34,062 nucleotides of DNA, taken from positions 1 to 34,062 of the IMG/VR virus record IMGVR_UViG_3300050015_000205; one strand, 5' to 3'. Each line of letters opens with the position of its first letter. Within the stretch, counting starts at the first letter, position 1. This DNA comes from a virus. Positions 16,614 to 23,495 of the stretch are shown here, piece by piece. A model generated the notes under the pieces. That model searched no databases. It was not told the DNA's origin and saw only the letters and a program-made list of their open reading frames with translations. Made by a program: the position numbers and the translations under genes.

Positions 16614-18741
16614 TTTGGCCTCCGTTTCCGTTTAACCAATCTAGTATCTGTTGCTCACTATAGCCTGCTTGAGCGGATGAAAGCATCAGATTTGCAGTGT
16701 TTTCGTCTACGCCATAGTGATCCATCGCCTGTTTAACCGTCTCAGGGCTGAATTGCTGAGTTTGTGCGTTTGTAGGTTGACCATTTGCATCTACTGCCGC
16801 TGGGGCCACCTGTTGAGATGGAGTGAACCCGTCAGCCGCTTCCATCTGTCTCTTAATGTCATCGGGTGCGTCTTTATAGTTTACTGACGCTTTGACTGGC
16901 AAACTTGTCGAAGCGGGCGTGGCTGGTGTCGGAGGTGTTTGAGTTGGAGCGGGTTGTCCAGCGGCATCAACTTGTGTGGCAGCCTGTGTAGATTGAGTAC
17001 CTTGATCGGAACTAACCTTAACTAAAACCTTGTCTAAATCTCCTATACCCGATGAAGTGATAACATGCTTTAAGGCTTCGCCTAAGTCAAAGTTCCAACC
17101 TTCGGCTTGTAAGGCAGGCAGTAAGTTAGGGTTCGAGGAGATAATATCAATCAGTTCAAGCCAACGGTTCTTTTCGTCTTCGTCTGACTCTGGTCGTGGG
17201 TCGTATTCAAAGTTAAACGTATCCTTTAGGTCATCGTATTGGATTGGTATTTCGTTCATCTTTGGTTCTTCGGTTTGTGGGTTATCGTCGAAATAACCAG
17301 CATCTAAAAGTCTAGTGGCATCGTCTTCAGCAACAGTTAGAATGTCCGCCCCTTGCATTTGGGCCATATGAACATTCATCATCTTGGTGGCCATTTTAGC
17401 CGAAGCACTGTCGGCTTTGTTTCTTAAATAGTTATCTTGAGAATTTGTTTGGGCTTGTTGGGCTTGAACGCCTTGTGCAGTCTTTGAAACGCCTGGAGAA
17501 CCAGATTCAGCCGAAATGAAAGTAGTGGCATCGGTTCTACCTTGTAGGGCTTGTAACTGACTCTTATAAAGCCCAAAGTTAGCAGGGAATTGCGTATAGA
17601 CCGCTGAGGTAGGCTGTACGACATCGATTTGAGAACCACCGAGCATCCAGAGGGCATCAGGAGCGTTCACAATCGAACCTAAGTTAGCGGTATCAATCGG
17701 ACCCGATAGTTTCTTAGGTGGTTGTAGTCCTAATTGAGTAGCAAGAACGTGAGCTTGGGTCATGTAATCCAAAACATTCTGAGTTGGGCCAGCAAGCTCT
17801 ACGCGTCCTTTTCCATAAGGACTTTCTAAATCTTCAAAGCAGTATTGCATCGTTATCGGAAGGTCGCCGGTAGGATCAGGGTTAGTCCATTCTCTTAAAA
17901 GGTCAGTCGGTTCGAGGTTCTTCGAGAACATATAAAACGGAGCACCAACTCCACGCTGGAAACAAACAGTCGTCTTTATCCCCGATGAGTAAACTGATTT
18001 ATCACGTTCATTGATGTTTTGTTCTTCGATTTCTTTAGAGGTCAAAGCCATATCGACTAACTCTTGTAAAGAGTTAAGGTTCCAGCCGCCCTCAGTAACG
18101 ACTTGTTGGAGCTTAGGATTGCGGTTTTGCTTTTTAGCTAGTTTAGTTTCAGCTTTATTGGCTTTTGCGATTGATTTGGCCGAGTCACCACCCTTTTGAG
18201 CATCAATAAGTTTTCTTAATTGTAACTTCGTAAAGTAAATATCGAGGAATAGATAGTCTGAATCTTCGACCGAGTATTTGCCTGGCTCAAGCTTGACATT
18301 CTTGATATAAGGAAGTGACCAATCCGATCCGGTGTAGTTCTCGTTAGACACAAAGAAGTTGTATCGAGGTTGAGCACCATACTTTAAAGCCCGGTACAAA
18401 GCGATTTGTTCTTTATCAAAAAAAGACGCTTGAGTGTTGGCGTTCGGAACAATCTTTTGTTTCCAAATGATGTTCGCAATCTCGCCAATCCAAGCGTTCT
18501 TGTTAGTCAGCGAACTGAATTTTCCTGTCTGCATCGACGGAAGGACGTTCATTGGAGTTTCAATCAAAGAAGCAGCCAAAGAACCGTCATTAACCTTCGG
18601 CATGTTCTTTCCTAGAGATTTGGAAAGTTTGTTACCGGCTAGTCTTTCATACTCATTAAAAGGTTTCTGCCAATCTTTCGTCCACTTTTCGGCATCATAG
18701 TATGAGTCTTTTAGGTCTGTTGCTTCTAGATATACAGCCAA
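16597..18741 (-). CDS. Portal protein (714 aa)
   Basis: Large protein directly between the terminase and scaffold genes. Features match podovirus-type portals: an early segment on the capsid side (LIETPMNVLPSMQTGKFSSL), a central stem/wing region with DYLFLDIYFTKLQLRKLIDA, a later part (GRTDATTFISAESGSPGVSK followed by a Gln-rich helix TAQGVQAQQAQTN), then a Pro/Gln/Thr-rich barrel-like C-terminus. Start chosen as TTG 18741, which has AAAGGA at the right distance and yields MAVYLEATDL; the frame is open to 18807 but that stretch overlaps the -10 of the promoter at 18796-18825. It forms the dodecameric DNA channel and binds terminase during packaging. Confidence 0.82.
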   Translation of the reverse strand: MAVYLEATDLKDSYYDAEKWTKDWQKPFNEYERLAGNKLSKSLGKNMPKVNDGSLAASLIETPMNVLPSMQTGKFSSLTNKNAWIGEIANIIWKQKIVPNANTQASFFDKEQIALYRALKYGAQPRYNFFVSNENYTGSDWSLPYIKNVKLEPGKYSVEDSDYLFLDIYFTKLQLRKLIDAQKGGDSAKSIAKANKAETKLAKKQNRNPKLQQVVTEGGWNLNSLQELVDMALTSKEIEEQNINERDKSVYSSGIKTTVCFQRGVGAPFYMFSKNLEPTDLLREWTNPDPTGDLPITMQYCFEDLESPYGKGRVELAGPTQNVLDYMTQAHVLATQLGLQPPKKLSGPIDTANLGSIVNAPDALWMLGGSQIDVVQPTSAVYTQFPANFGLYKSQLQALQGRTDATTFISAESGSPGVSKTAQGVQAQQAQTNSQDNYLRNKADSASAKMATKMMNVHMAQMQGADILTVAEDDATRLLDAGYFDDNPQTEEPKMNEIPIQYDDLKDTFNFEYDPRPESDEDEKNRWLELIDIISSNPNLLPALQAEGWNFDLGEALKHVITSSGIGDLDKVLVKVSSDQGTQSTQAATQVDAAGQPAPTQTPPTPATPASTSLPVKASVNYKDAPDDIKRQMEAADGFTPSQQVAPAAVDANGQPTNAQTQQFSPETVKQAMDHYGVDENTANLMLSSAQAGYSEQQILDWLNGNGGQNGQVA

Positions 18742-18795
18742 GGTTATCCTTTCGATAATCCACCCCTGAGCGGCATATCCCTTATTATTGTCCTG

Positions 18796-18825
18796 ATTAT
18801 AACACAAATACTAGGTAAAGTACAA
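18796..18825 (-). promoter_or_regulatory. Strong leftward promoter of the portal/head genes
   Basis: On the minus strand TTGTAC (18825-18820), an 18-bp spacer, and perfect TATAAT (18801-18796) with TG one base upstream (extended -10). It lies in the 89-bp gap before the portal gene and would give the head and tail genes a promoter separate from the terminase genes. Confidence 0.7.
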
Positions 18826-18830
18826 TCGCT

Positions 18831-19103
18831 TTACGACTCCACAAACTCCTTGTAAATCTTCTTTATTTCGCCATTGCTACCCTCAATCCTCAAAACAAGA
18901 TCGTTGCATCGCTTCGATGTGATTAACTCTAAAGCCTTTAGTATCTCAGCTAAGACTTGCGATTTATCATTGACCTTGACCGAGATGCTGTACCCAGTCT
19001 TGGTAGTCTTTAAAACACCATCAAAGAATGATTCTAAAGTCTGCCTTTCATCTCCGTTGGGCATTTGAACGATTGTGGTTCGTTTGCCGTATGCGATTTC
19101 CAT
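18831..19103 (-). CDS. Unknown small protein between terminase and portal (90 aa)
   Basis: Start ATG overlaps the TerL stop as TAATG. The protein is mixed alpha/beta (AYGKRTTIVQMPNGDERQTL, SISVKVNDKSQVLAEILKAL, DLVLRIEGSNGEIKKIYKEF). No known domain. Because it ends just upstream of the portal promoter it is the last gene of the packaging transcript. It could assist the terminase, which is a guess from position only. Confidence 0.62.
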   Translation of the reverse strand: MEIAYGKRTTIVQMPNGDERQTLESFFDGVLKTTKTGYSISVKVNDKSQVLAEILKALELITSKRCNDLVLRIEGSNGEIKKIYKEFVES

Positions 19104-20590
19104 TAAGACACCATGAAATTCGGGACGCTAGTTGGTACTTTACGCTTATTCTCGTTCGGTCTAACTGCTATCTGAGTTTGGTAGGCTAAAGAGTCCGAGG
19201 AATCGTCGTTGATAGCCTTCGGGAATAAAGCAAGTTCTTCTTCTAAATCCAAGCATTGGTTCGCTCCACCGATTGTTAAGTGATAGATTCCGTTTCTTTC
19301 ATACCTAGGTACTAGAGCCTCAATCCTCAGCTCCTTTTGAACGCCCCCGTGCTTTATAAGTTCAATGTACGGGAACACTCCTCTGACTCTCGACTGTTCT
19401 TCCCAGCTTATCTTTAGACCTTGCGTGAACTGGTTATCCTCAATCCCTACCTTGTGTAGGTTGTACTTCTGCCACCAGTTAAAAATTAAGTCTATTAGCT
19501 GAGTTGAGCTTAACTTCATTCGGTAGCTTAAAATGTTCCAGTTTCCTTCTCGGTCCACGAAGTTGACAGTTATCCCGATGTAGTCACTGCCTCGCTTAAT
19601 GTCATCCGCCCCTCTAGGGTCAATCGTCATTACATTATAGGTTTGCTTGTCTCTGACTTCTTCTAGGGTTCGATACTGAAACCACTCTTGCTTAAACTTT
19701 CTGTTCTCGTTGTCTGTCGGGGTTTGTTGGTACAGTGCCGAGAACTCGTACGATCCCATCTCTGATTTCTTTTTTAGCAGTTTCTCAAGCGAGAACTTAT
19801 CAGGCCACAACGCTTCACCTTCTTTCCTATGGTCTGAATCTCTGTCAGCGATTGCCTTGTATTCAATCACATCCCACTCATCATAGGCTTCACCATTGGC
19901 CTTAGCCTCCCGTGAGTCTCTCAAAACCCTACCGGCTAGGTCGTCATCGTGCCAACGAGTAAGGATAAACACTATCATTGAGTTGCCTTCTTCACGAGTC
20001 GAAAAGGTAGACTGATACCATTTGTATCTTGATTCTCTGACTGTGGGGGAGTCGGCTTCTTCTCTGTTCTTAAATGGGTCATCAATAATACCTATCTTAA
20101 ACCCTCTGCCTGTTAAAGCTCCACCCACCCCGACTGCGGTATACCCTCCGTTGCCTTGAGTCATCCACCTACCACGAGCTTTAGCGTCAGCTCTTAGGCG
20201 GGATTCAAACATCACCTGATAAACAGGCGATTGCATTATATCTCGAGTCTTTTGTCCAAAGTCTGTTGCGAGTTCATCTGAGTAGGAGGCAACCATCACT
20301 TGAGTCTTAGGGTCTTTGCCTAATACCCAGGATGGGAACTTCTGCGTTGCCATATCTGATTTTCCGTGTCTCGGAGGCATGAAGATCATCATTCTTACAT
20401 CTTTACCTGCTTTGAGTCTTTGATACCCTGATTCTAGCTTTCGGGCTATCTCGTTATGAAACCACTCCAGTTGGTAGGAGGAGTCAACGGCGATGCAGTA
20501 TTCGGCAAAAGTTCCGTTAGTCGCTATCTCTTTGAATATCGCTACGTTCTGTTCTTGCTCGGAGTAGTTGCTCGGCTTGTCTTGGGTCAA
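19103..20590 (-). CDS. terL: Terminase large subunit (495 aa)
   Basis: ATPase and nuclease that pumps DNA through the portal. Walker A is MPPRHGKSD at 71-79; Walker B with the acidic residue is IGIIDDPF at 166-173; TRWHDDD at 211-217 fits the coupling motif. The RNase-H-like nuclease shows TIDPRGAD at 322-329 (D324), GIEDNQ at 382-387, and NDDSSDSLAY at 461-470, supplying the acidic triad. Length is typical. The start is TTG 20590, 74 bases inside the end of the TerS gene, with a GGGGGA tract upstream; no ATG is available before the Walker A motif. The following 90-aa gene is coupled by TAATG. Confidence 0.95.
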   Translation of the reverse strand: MTQDKPSNYSEQEQNVAIFKEIATNGTFAEYCIAVDSSYQLEWFHNEIARKLESGYQRLKAGKDVRMMIFMPPRHGKSDMATQKFPSWVLGKDPKTQVMVASYSDELATDFGQKTRDIMQSPVYQVMFESRLRADAKARGRWMTQGNGGYTAVGVGGALTGRGFKIGIIDDPFKNREEADSPTVRESRYKWYQSTFSTREEGNSMIVFILTRWHDDDLAGRVLRDSREAKANGEAYDEWDVIEYKAIADRDSDHRKEGEALWPDKFSLEKLLKKKSEMGSYEFSALYQQTPTDNENRKFKQEWFQYRTLEEVRDKQTYNVMTIDPRGADDIKRGSDYIGITVNFVDREGNWNILSYRMKLSSTQLIDLIFNWWQKYNLHKVGIEDNQFTQGLKISWEEQSRVRGVFPYIELIKHGGVQKELRIEALVPRYERNGIYHLTIGGANQCLDLEEELALFPKAINDDSSDSLAYQTQIAVRPNENKRKVPTSVPNFMVS

Positions 20591-21071
20591 GTGATTCCCC
20601 CAGTCTTAGGTTAGTATCTACTTCTGTTTTATCCTGCCAGTTATAATTGTTTTTAAGGTTGAAGATGATTCCCGTCACATTACCACCGAATAGGAACTGC
20701 TCATTAAAATGCTCACACCGAATCTTACTTTCCTTTATAGTGTCAAAAAATGCTTCTTTCTTCTCGTAGTTAACCAACGTTTGTCTGCTTGTCCCTAGAG
20801 CTAAGGCAAGGCCAGTAATAGTGTAGGGAATTTGCTTAGTCTTTACCTTATGAGTCACCTCTACTAAATAGTTCTGACCGTTCTCGTCTTTCTTTAAAGT
20901 ACCATCAATGCTTCTAGCTTCCACCCACTCGGTCACATCTTCGACATGAGGATCGCAATTATCGAAATAGGCATTTATTGTCTTCTTGAGTTCTTCTTCG
21001 GATTGGAACTTTAACTTCCGGCCAGAAGTCGTGCTACCTTTCCCGAATTGATTTCCTTTTGGTGCTGCCAT
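20517..21071 (-). CDS. terS: Terminase small subunit (184 aa)
   Basis: DNA-recognition partner of TerL, encoded directly upstream and overlapping it by 74 bases. The centre (IPYTITGLALALGTSRQTLV with NYEKKEAFFDTI) is a helix-turn-helix-like DNA-binding segment, followed by ESKIRCEHFNEQ and the family-typical GGNVTGIIFNLKNNYNWQDK motif. The N-terminus is basic (APKGNQFGKGSTTSGRKLKF), as in this group, and the C-terminus is charged. AAGGAA precedes ATG 21071. A plus-strand RNA unit begins exactly at its start codon on the opposite strand. Confidence 0.88.
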   Translation of the reverse strand: MAAPKGNQFGKGSTTSGRKLKFQSEEELKKTINAYFDNCDPHVEDVTEWVEARSIDGTLKKDENGQNYLVEVTHKVKTKQIPYTITGLALALGTSRQTLVNYEKKEAFFDTIKESKIRCEHFNEQFLFGGNVTGIIFNLKNNYNWQDKTEVDTNLRLGESLDPRQAEQLLRARTERSDIQRDSD

Positions 21072-21099
21072 TGTATTTCCTTGCTTAATACTGTATAAT
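21071..21099 (+). promoter_or_regulatory. Rightward promoter of a candidate small RNA
   Basis: TTGTAT (21071-21076), a 17-bp spacer and consensus TATAAT (21094-21099), running opposite to the surrounding packaging genes. Confidence 0.55.
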
Positions 21100-21105
21100 G
21101 TGGTC

Positions 21106-21161
21106 TAACCGATGTATCAGCGGTAATTGATACAAGCACTGGTGGCCGCCGGTGCTTTTTT
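21106..21161 (+). ncRNA. Candidate small RNA (about 56 nt), opposite to the packaging operon
   Basis: Starts about seven bases after TATAAT and ends in a U6 terminator. It folds as two hairpins: TGTATCA/TGATACA (21113-21119 with 21128-21134) and the terminator. It is complementary to the leader of the TerS mRNA region between the 111-aa gene and TerS, so it could act as a cis-antisense RNA. No reading frame fits inside it. Confidence 0.52.
21134..21161 (+). terminator. Rho-independent terminator (plus strand)
   Basis: AAGCACTGG (21134-21142) pairs with CCGGTGCTT (21049+100: 21149-21157) with one G-U pair and a 6-nt loop, and T21156-21161 gives the U-run. Read on the minus strand no U-run follows, so it acts rightward. 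Confidence 0.75.
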
Positions 21162-21495
21162 ACTGGACTCTTTTATCTACTTCTTTTTCGGGGATGTTTC
21201 CTTCCGCGTATTCTTTTAGGGTCTGTCTTTTCGCTTTTCCGAATATTGTTTTTTTGCCGGTTACTACCAACTCATCCTCTCGGTAAGTCACTACCCTTTT
21301 AGCCATCACCTTATCATCAGTTATCTTGGTGATTTTTAATTCAATGCGGTCATTATCCTTGTTGAAAATGAGAATCTGGCCTACTTTTAGCTTTTTTATG
21401 CCCTTTTTGGTGAAAATATCCGTGATATTCTCTATTTTAGATAGTTTTCGTCTGGTATCTTCTAGTGATGGGGTGATAAATTCTGGTTTTTTCAT
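21160..21495 (-). CDS. Unknown protein of the leftward leader operon (111 aa)
   Basis: Basic, mixed alpha/beta protein: a helical N-terminus (PSLEDTRRKLSKIENITDIF), then a beta segment LKVGQILIFNKDNDRIELKI that looks like a small beta-barrel, and a Lys-rich C-terminus. Start overlaps the stop of the 55-aa gene as ATGA. No domain recognised. Third gene after the leftward control promoter, ahead of the terminase genes. Confidence 0.58.
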   Translation of the reverse strand: MKKPEFITPSLEDTRRKLSKIENITDIFTKKGIKKLKVGQILIFNKDNDRIELKITKITDDKVMAKRVVTYREDELVVTGKKTIFGKAKRQTLKEYAEGNIPEKEVDKRVQ

Positions 21496-21659
21496 TCAAA
21501 GTTCCGACCTAGTAAACAGTTAATCGCTGCAAGGCAAGTTATCTTCTTCGCCTGCCGATCCGTTAGCTTATTAAAATCTACCGAGCTTATAACTTCATCT
21601 AATCCTTTTTGGACTAGAGAGACTTCGGTGAGGATGCGGTTGTATTCTTTCGAAAGCAT
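21492..21659 (-). CDS. Small helical protein (55 aa), unknown
   Basis: Short gene tightly packed between neighbours: its ATG overlaps the previous TAA as TAATG and its TGA overlaps the next ATG as ATGA. It begins MLSKEYNRILTEVSLVQKGL and ends CLAAINCLLGRNFE, predicting two or three helices with two cysteines. The coupling on both sides is the main evidence that it is real. Confidence 0.6.
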   Translation of the reverse strand: MLSKEYNRILTEVSLVQKGLDEVISSVDFNKLTDRQAKKITCLAAINCLLGRNFE

Positions 21660-21847
21660 TAGATCTCCCTGCCTTGAGAATATTTGATTATCGAAAATCT
21701 TTTACTCATCGGATCGTCAATCACTAACCAACCAAGTCCTTCGATTTCACGTTCCAAAATATACGCACCGGCTTTAAGGAAAACGACTGGCTTCTTGTAG
21801 TGATTGTCGTTTAGTCGAGCGATTCTGTCGTGGTAGAGCTTGATCAT
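21659..21847 (-). CDS. First gene of the leftward operon (62 aa), unknown
   Basis: Preceded by a strong AAGGAGGAG and by the leftward promoter at 21869-21897. The protein is beta-like (KPVVFLKAGAYILEREIEGL, GWLVIDDPMSKRFSIIKY). No family recognised. Being promoter-proximal beside a palindromic operator it could be regulatory, but no DNA-binding motif is visible. Confidence 0.62.
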   Translation of the reverse strand: MIKLYHDRIARLNDNHYKKPVVFLKAGAYILEREIEGLGWLVIDDPMSKRFSIIKYSQGREI

Positions 21848-21868
21848 CGTCTCCTCCTTGTTGTAAAC

Positions 21869-21897
21869 ATTATCTCACTTTTAGGCTCTAAAATCAA
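21869..21897 (-). promoter_or_regulatory. Main leftward promoter
   Basis: Minus strand: TTGATT (21897-21892), 17-bp spacer, GATAAT (21874-21869) with TG one base upstream. It drives the 62-aa gene and the packaging genes. Confidence 0.62.
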
Positions 21898-21905
21898 TAA
21901 GAAAG

Positions 21906-21923
21906 TTTGCAAGGTCTTGCAAA
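21906..21923. promoter_or_regulatory. Palindromic operator between divergent promoters
   Basis: TTTGCAAGGTCTTGCAAA has 8-bp arms that are perfect inverted repeats with a GT centre. It lies 8 bp from the leftward -35 and 4 bp from the rightward -35, so one dimeric regulator could control both. A third half-site, TTTGCA, overlaps the rightward -35 (21927-21932). Confidence 0.68.
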
Positions 21924-21927
21924 GTAT

Positions 21928-21956
21928 TTGCATTGTGGAAAACTATATGCTATAAT
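21928..21956 (+). promoter_or_regulatory. Main rightward (early) promoter
   Basis: TTGCAT (21928-21933), 17-bp spacer, perfect TATAAT (21951-21956) with TG one base upstream. The start site would be near 21963, giving a 113-nt leader before the initiator gene. Confidence 0.75.
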
Positions 21957-21962
21957 TTCCTT

Positions 21963-22075
21963 GTGAGTCAGAGAAGTGCCATTTTTTTATAGGCTAATTA
22001 GCGAACAACCCCCCGTAGCAATCAATGGCAACATTGGCTCACACTGCGGGGGTTTGTATATATCAGGGAGAAATA
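21963..22075 (+). promoter_or_regulatory. Attenuator-like leader of the replication initiator mRNA
   Basis: The leader contains the 10-bp palindrome GCTAATTAGC (21993-22002) and a hairpin of CCCCCGTAG (22010-22018) with CTGCGGGGG (22044-22052), followed by TTTGTATAT. Nested inside is CAATG-GCAA-CATTG (22023-22036), a GNRA-type tetraloop hairpin. A stable stem plus U-rich tail before the ribosome site suggests transcription attenuation or an RNA switch. GTAGCAA at 22015-22021 resembles half an origin iteron. Confidence 0.55.
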
Positions 22076-22777
22076 GTGGCTAATCCTCAAAAAGAGAATG
22101 GACACCTAGACCTAGCAAATGAAATTGTCGATCAACTTTGCCATTACAGAATTAGTGGCGAAGAATACCAGGTGCTTTGGGTTATATTAAGGAAAACATA
22201 CGGCTGGAATAAAAAAGAAGATCGCATTTCAATTAGTCAGTTCTACAGTATGACCGGAATGAAGAAACCCTCTATTGTAAGAGCATTAAAGAAGCTTCAC
22301 AACAAAAATATCGTTAGCAAAAAAGCTACTGGGTTGGGCAATGTTTGGTCTTTAAACAAGGATTATCACACTTGGACAATCGTTAGCAAAAAAGCTACCC
22401 CAGTAGCAAAAGAGCTAACAGGTAGTAGCAAAAAAGCTAATACAGCGTTAGCAAAAAAGCTACATACAAAAGACACTATTACAAAAGACACTATACAAAA
22501 GACAGTAGCACCTACCAAACAATTCTTTGAGTCGGTTATTAAAAGAGATTCCAAGTATGAGGGAATAATACAATTCCTTATAAGTAGGAAAGTTCCCGAA
22601 AAGTTAGCTCGTCTCGAAATAGATAAGTTTACCTCATACTGGACTGAGCCGAATCAGTCCGGTACGAAAGAACATTGGCAATTAGAAAAAACGTTTGAGG
22701 TTAGAAGAAGGTTATTAAACTGGCTGAGCCGAGTAAAGTTTCAGCCAAAAGAAAGGGTTGGTAAAAGCTATGACTAA
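22076..22777 (+). CDS. Replication initiator, phage lambda O-like (233 aa)
   Basis: The N-terminal 95 residues match the replication protein O N-terminal domain: ANPQKENGHLDLANEIVDQL, then EEYQVLWVILRKTYGWNKKE and a winged-helix recognition part (DRISISQFYSMTGMKKPSIV, RALKKL). The middle encodes the iterons (VSKKATG, VSKKATP, SSKKAN, LAKKLH) and the C-terminal half is a separate helical domain, probably for helicase or loader contact. Start chosen as GTG 22076 with AGGGAG six bases upstream, since conserved sequence begins there; an ATG at 22025 in the same frame lies inside the leader hairpin. Binds the origin in its own gene and recruits the host replisome. The next gene starts within its last codons. 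Confidence 0.86.
   Translation: MANPQKENGHLDLANEIVDQLCHYRISGEEYQVLWVILRKTYGWNKKEDRISISQFYSMTGMKKPSIVRALKKLHNKNIVSKKATGLGNVWSLNKDYHTWTIVSKKATPVAKELTGSSKKANTALAKKLHTKDTITKDTIQKTVAPTKQFFESVIKRDSKYEGIIQFLISRKVPEKLARLEIDKFTSYWTEPNQSGTKEHWQLEKTFEVRRRLLNWLSRVKFQPKERVGKSYD
22313..22463. repeat. Iterons: probable origin of replication inside the initiator gene
   Basis: Five copies of a partly palindromic motif, consensus GTTAGCAAAAAAGCTAC: 22313-22329, 22382-22398, 22403-22419, 22425-22440 and 22447-22463. Copies two to five start 21, 22 and 22 bp apart, two helical turns each, so initiators would bind on one face. Location between the two domain-coding halves matches lambda ori in gene O. Confidence 0.78.
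22466..22508. repeat. Three AT-rich tandem repeats next to the iterons
   Basis: ACAAAAGACACTAT at 22466-22479 and 22481-22494, and ACAAAAGACAGTAG at 22495-22508. They directly follow the last iteron, where the AT-rich unwinding element of an origin is expected. They encode the TKDTI repeats of the initiator. Confidence 0.6.
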
Positions 22778-23147
22778 CGAACTAGCAAAAGAGCAAATGT
22801 GTATTCTGATGAGAAACGGAATTGAAATCTGGATCGATAAAGAAAAGGCGTTAAGGTTCGGTGAAGATTGGGTTGGTGGATTAAAAGCGGCAGTCTTAAT
22901 TGATGGCCGATACTTAAACTCGGTTGATATTACTGGAGTCTTTACGCCACAGGATTTAGAAGATTTGAAACGGGCCAAGCAAGGACAATGGAAATGCGAC
23001 AAGGGCCACTGGCACGGTAAGGGTGAAGATTGCCGGTGCGGATGGGAGTCTACCAGAAACAATGATACGGTTTACCCAGAAAGAGAATACCACGGCTCAA
23101 TCTTTGGTGACAAGGTTAAAGAAATGGCTAAAAAGAAGAAGATGTAA
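22770..23147 (+). CDS. Early protein with zinc-binding-like cluster (125 aa), unknown
   Basis: ATG 22770 overlaps the end of the initiator gene (stop 22775-22777); a TTG at 22758 in frame has no spacing to a ribosome site. The N-terminal 55 residues are mixed alpha/beta (QMCILMRNGIEIWIDKEKAL). The middle carries CDKGHWHGKGEDCRCGW, a Cys/His cluster that could bind one zinc, and the C-terminus is Lys-rich (KEMAKKKKM), suggesting nucleic acid contact. Coupled with the following zinc-ribbon gene by TAATG. Function not recognised. Confidence 0.62.
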   Translation: MTNELAKEQMCILMRNGIEIWIDKEKALRFGEDWVGGLKAAVLIDGRYLNSVDITGVFTPQDLEDLKRAKQGQWKCDKGHWHGKGEDCRCGWESTRNNDTVYPEREYHGSIFGDKVKEMAKKKKM

Positions 23148-23371
23148 TGAATTGTAGAGAATGTGGCAGTGAAGACTTAAAGTATTCTAAACATATGGGT
23201 TATGGTCCGGTTATGGGGAATGTTTACGAGTATCGGGTTAATTGCGGAAAGTGCCACGCCAGTTATACTGTCAAAAGGACTCAAGAAGTCTACGAAAAGG
23301 TAAAAGATCAAGACTGGGTCAAATCTAAAAACGCTAGGAAACAAGACTTTCCTATTGACAAGCTTCTCTAA
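23147..23371 (+). CDS. Zinc-ribbon protein (74 aa)
   Basis: CRECG near residues 3-7 and CGKCH near 33-37 form a C-x2-C / C-x2-C zinc ribbon with intervening beta strands (GNVYEYRVNCGKCHASYTVK). The C-terminal third is basic and helical (YEKVKDQDWVKSKNARKQDF). The start overlaps the previous stop as TAATGA. Zinc ribbons of this size in early operons often bind nucleic acid or act as adaptors; the partner is unknown. A terminator and two promoters follow. Confidence 0.68.
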   Translation: MNCRECGSEDLKYSKHMGYGPVMGNVYEYRVNCGKCHASYTVKRTQEVYEKVKDQDWVKSKNARKQDFPIDKLL

Positions 23372-23389
23372 ATAGTTTTACAATCAAAT

Positions 23390-23411
23390 TGCGACTATCC
23401 CCCTGGTCGCA
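23390..23411. repeat. Intergenic hairpin
   Basis: TGCGAC (23390-23395) pairs with GTCGCA (23406-23411) around a C-rich 10-nt loop. No U-run follows. It lies after the zinc-ribbon gene and may protect the mRNA 3' end. Confidence 0.45.
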
Positions 23412-23440
23412 GATAGAAACTACAAATTAGTATTCCGCTT

Positions 23441-23462
23441 AAGAGAGGCTTCGGCCTCTTTT
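23441..23462 (+). terminator. UUCG-tetraloop terminator after the first early operon
   Basis: AGAGGC (23444-23449), TTCG loop, GCCTCT (23454-23459), with flanking AAG/TTT pairs extending the stem into a short U-run. Confidence 0.7.
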
Positions 23463-23489
23463 GCGTTTCCAGCAGTTATTTGGTATAAT
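23461..23489 (+). promoter_or_regulatory. Promoter of the anti-SD small RNA
   Basis: TTGCGT (23461-23466), 17-bp spacer, perfect TATAAT (23484-23489) with TG one base upstream. It starts right behind the preceding terminator. Confidence 0.72.
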
Positions 23490-23495
23490 CGGTTA

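Noticed and set aside
22313-22463. CRISPR-like array
   Set aside because: Repeats are short partial palindromes inside a coding sequence with 4-6 bp between them; iterons explain them better.
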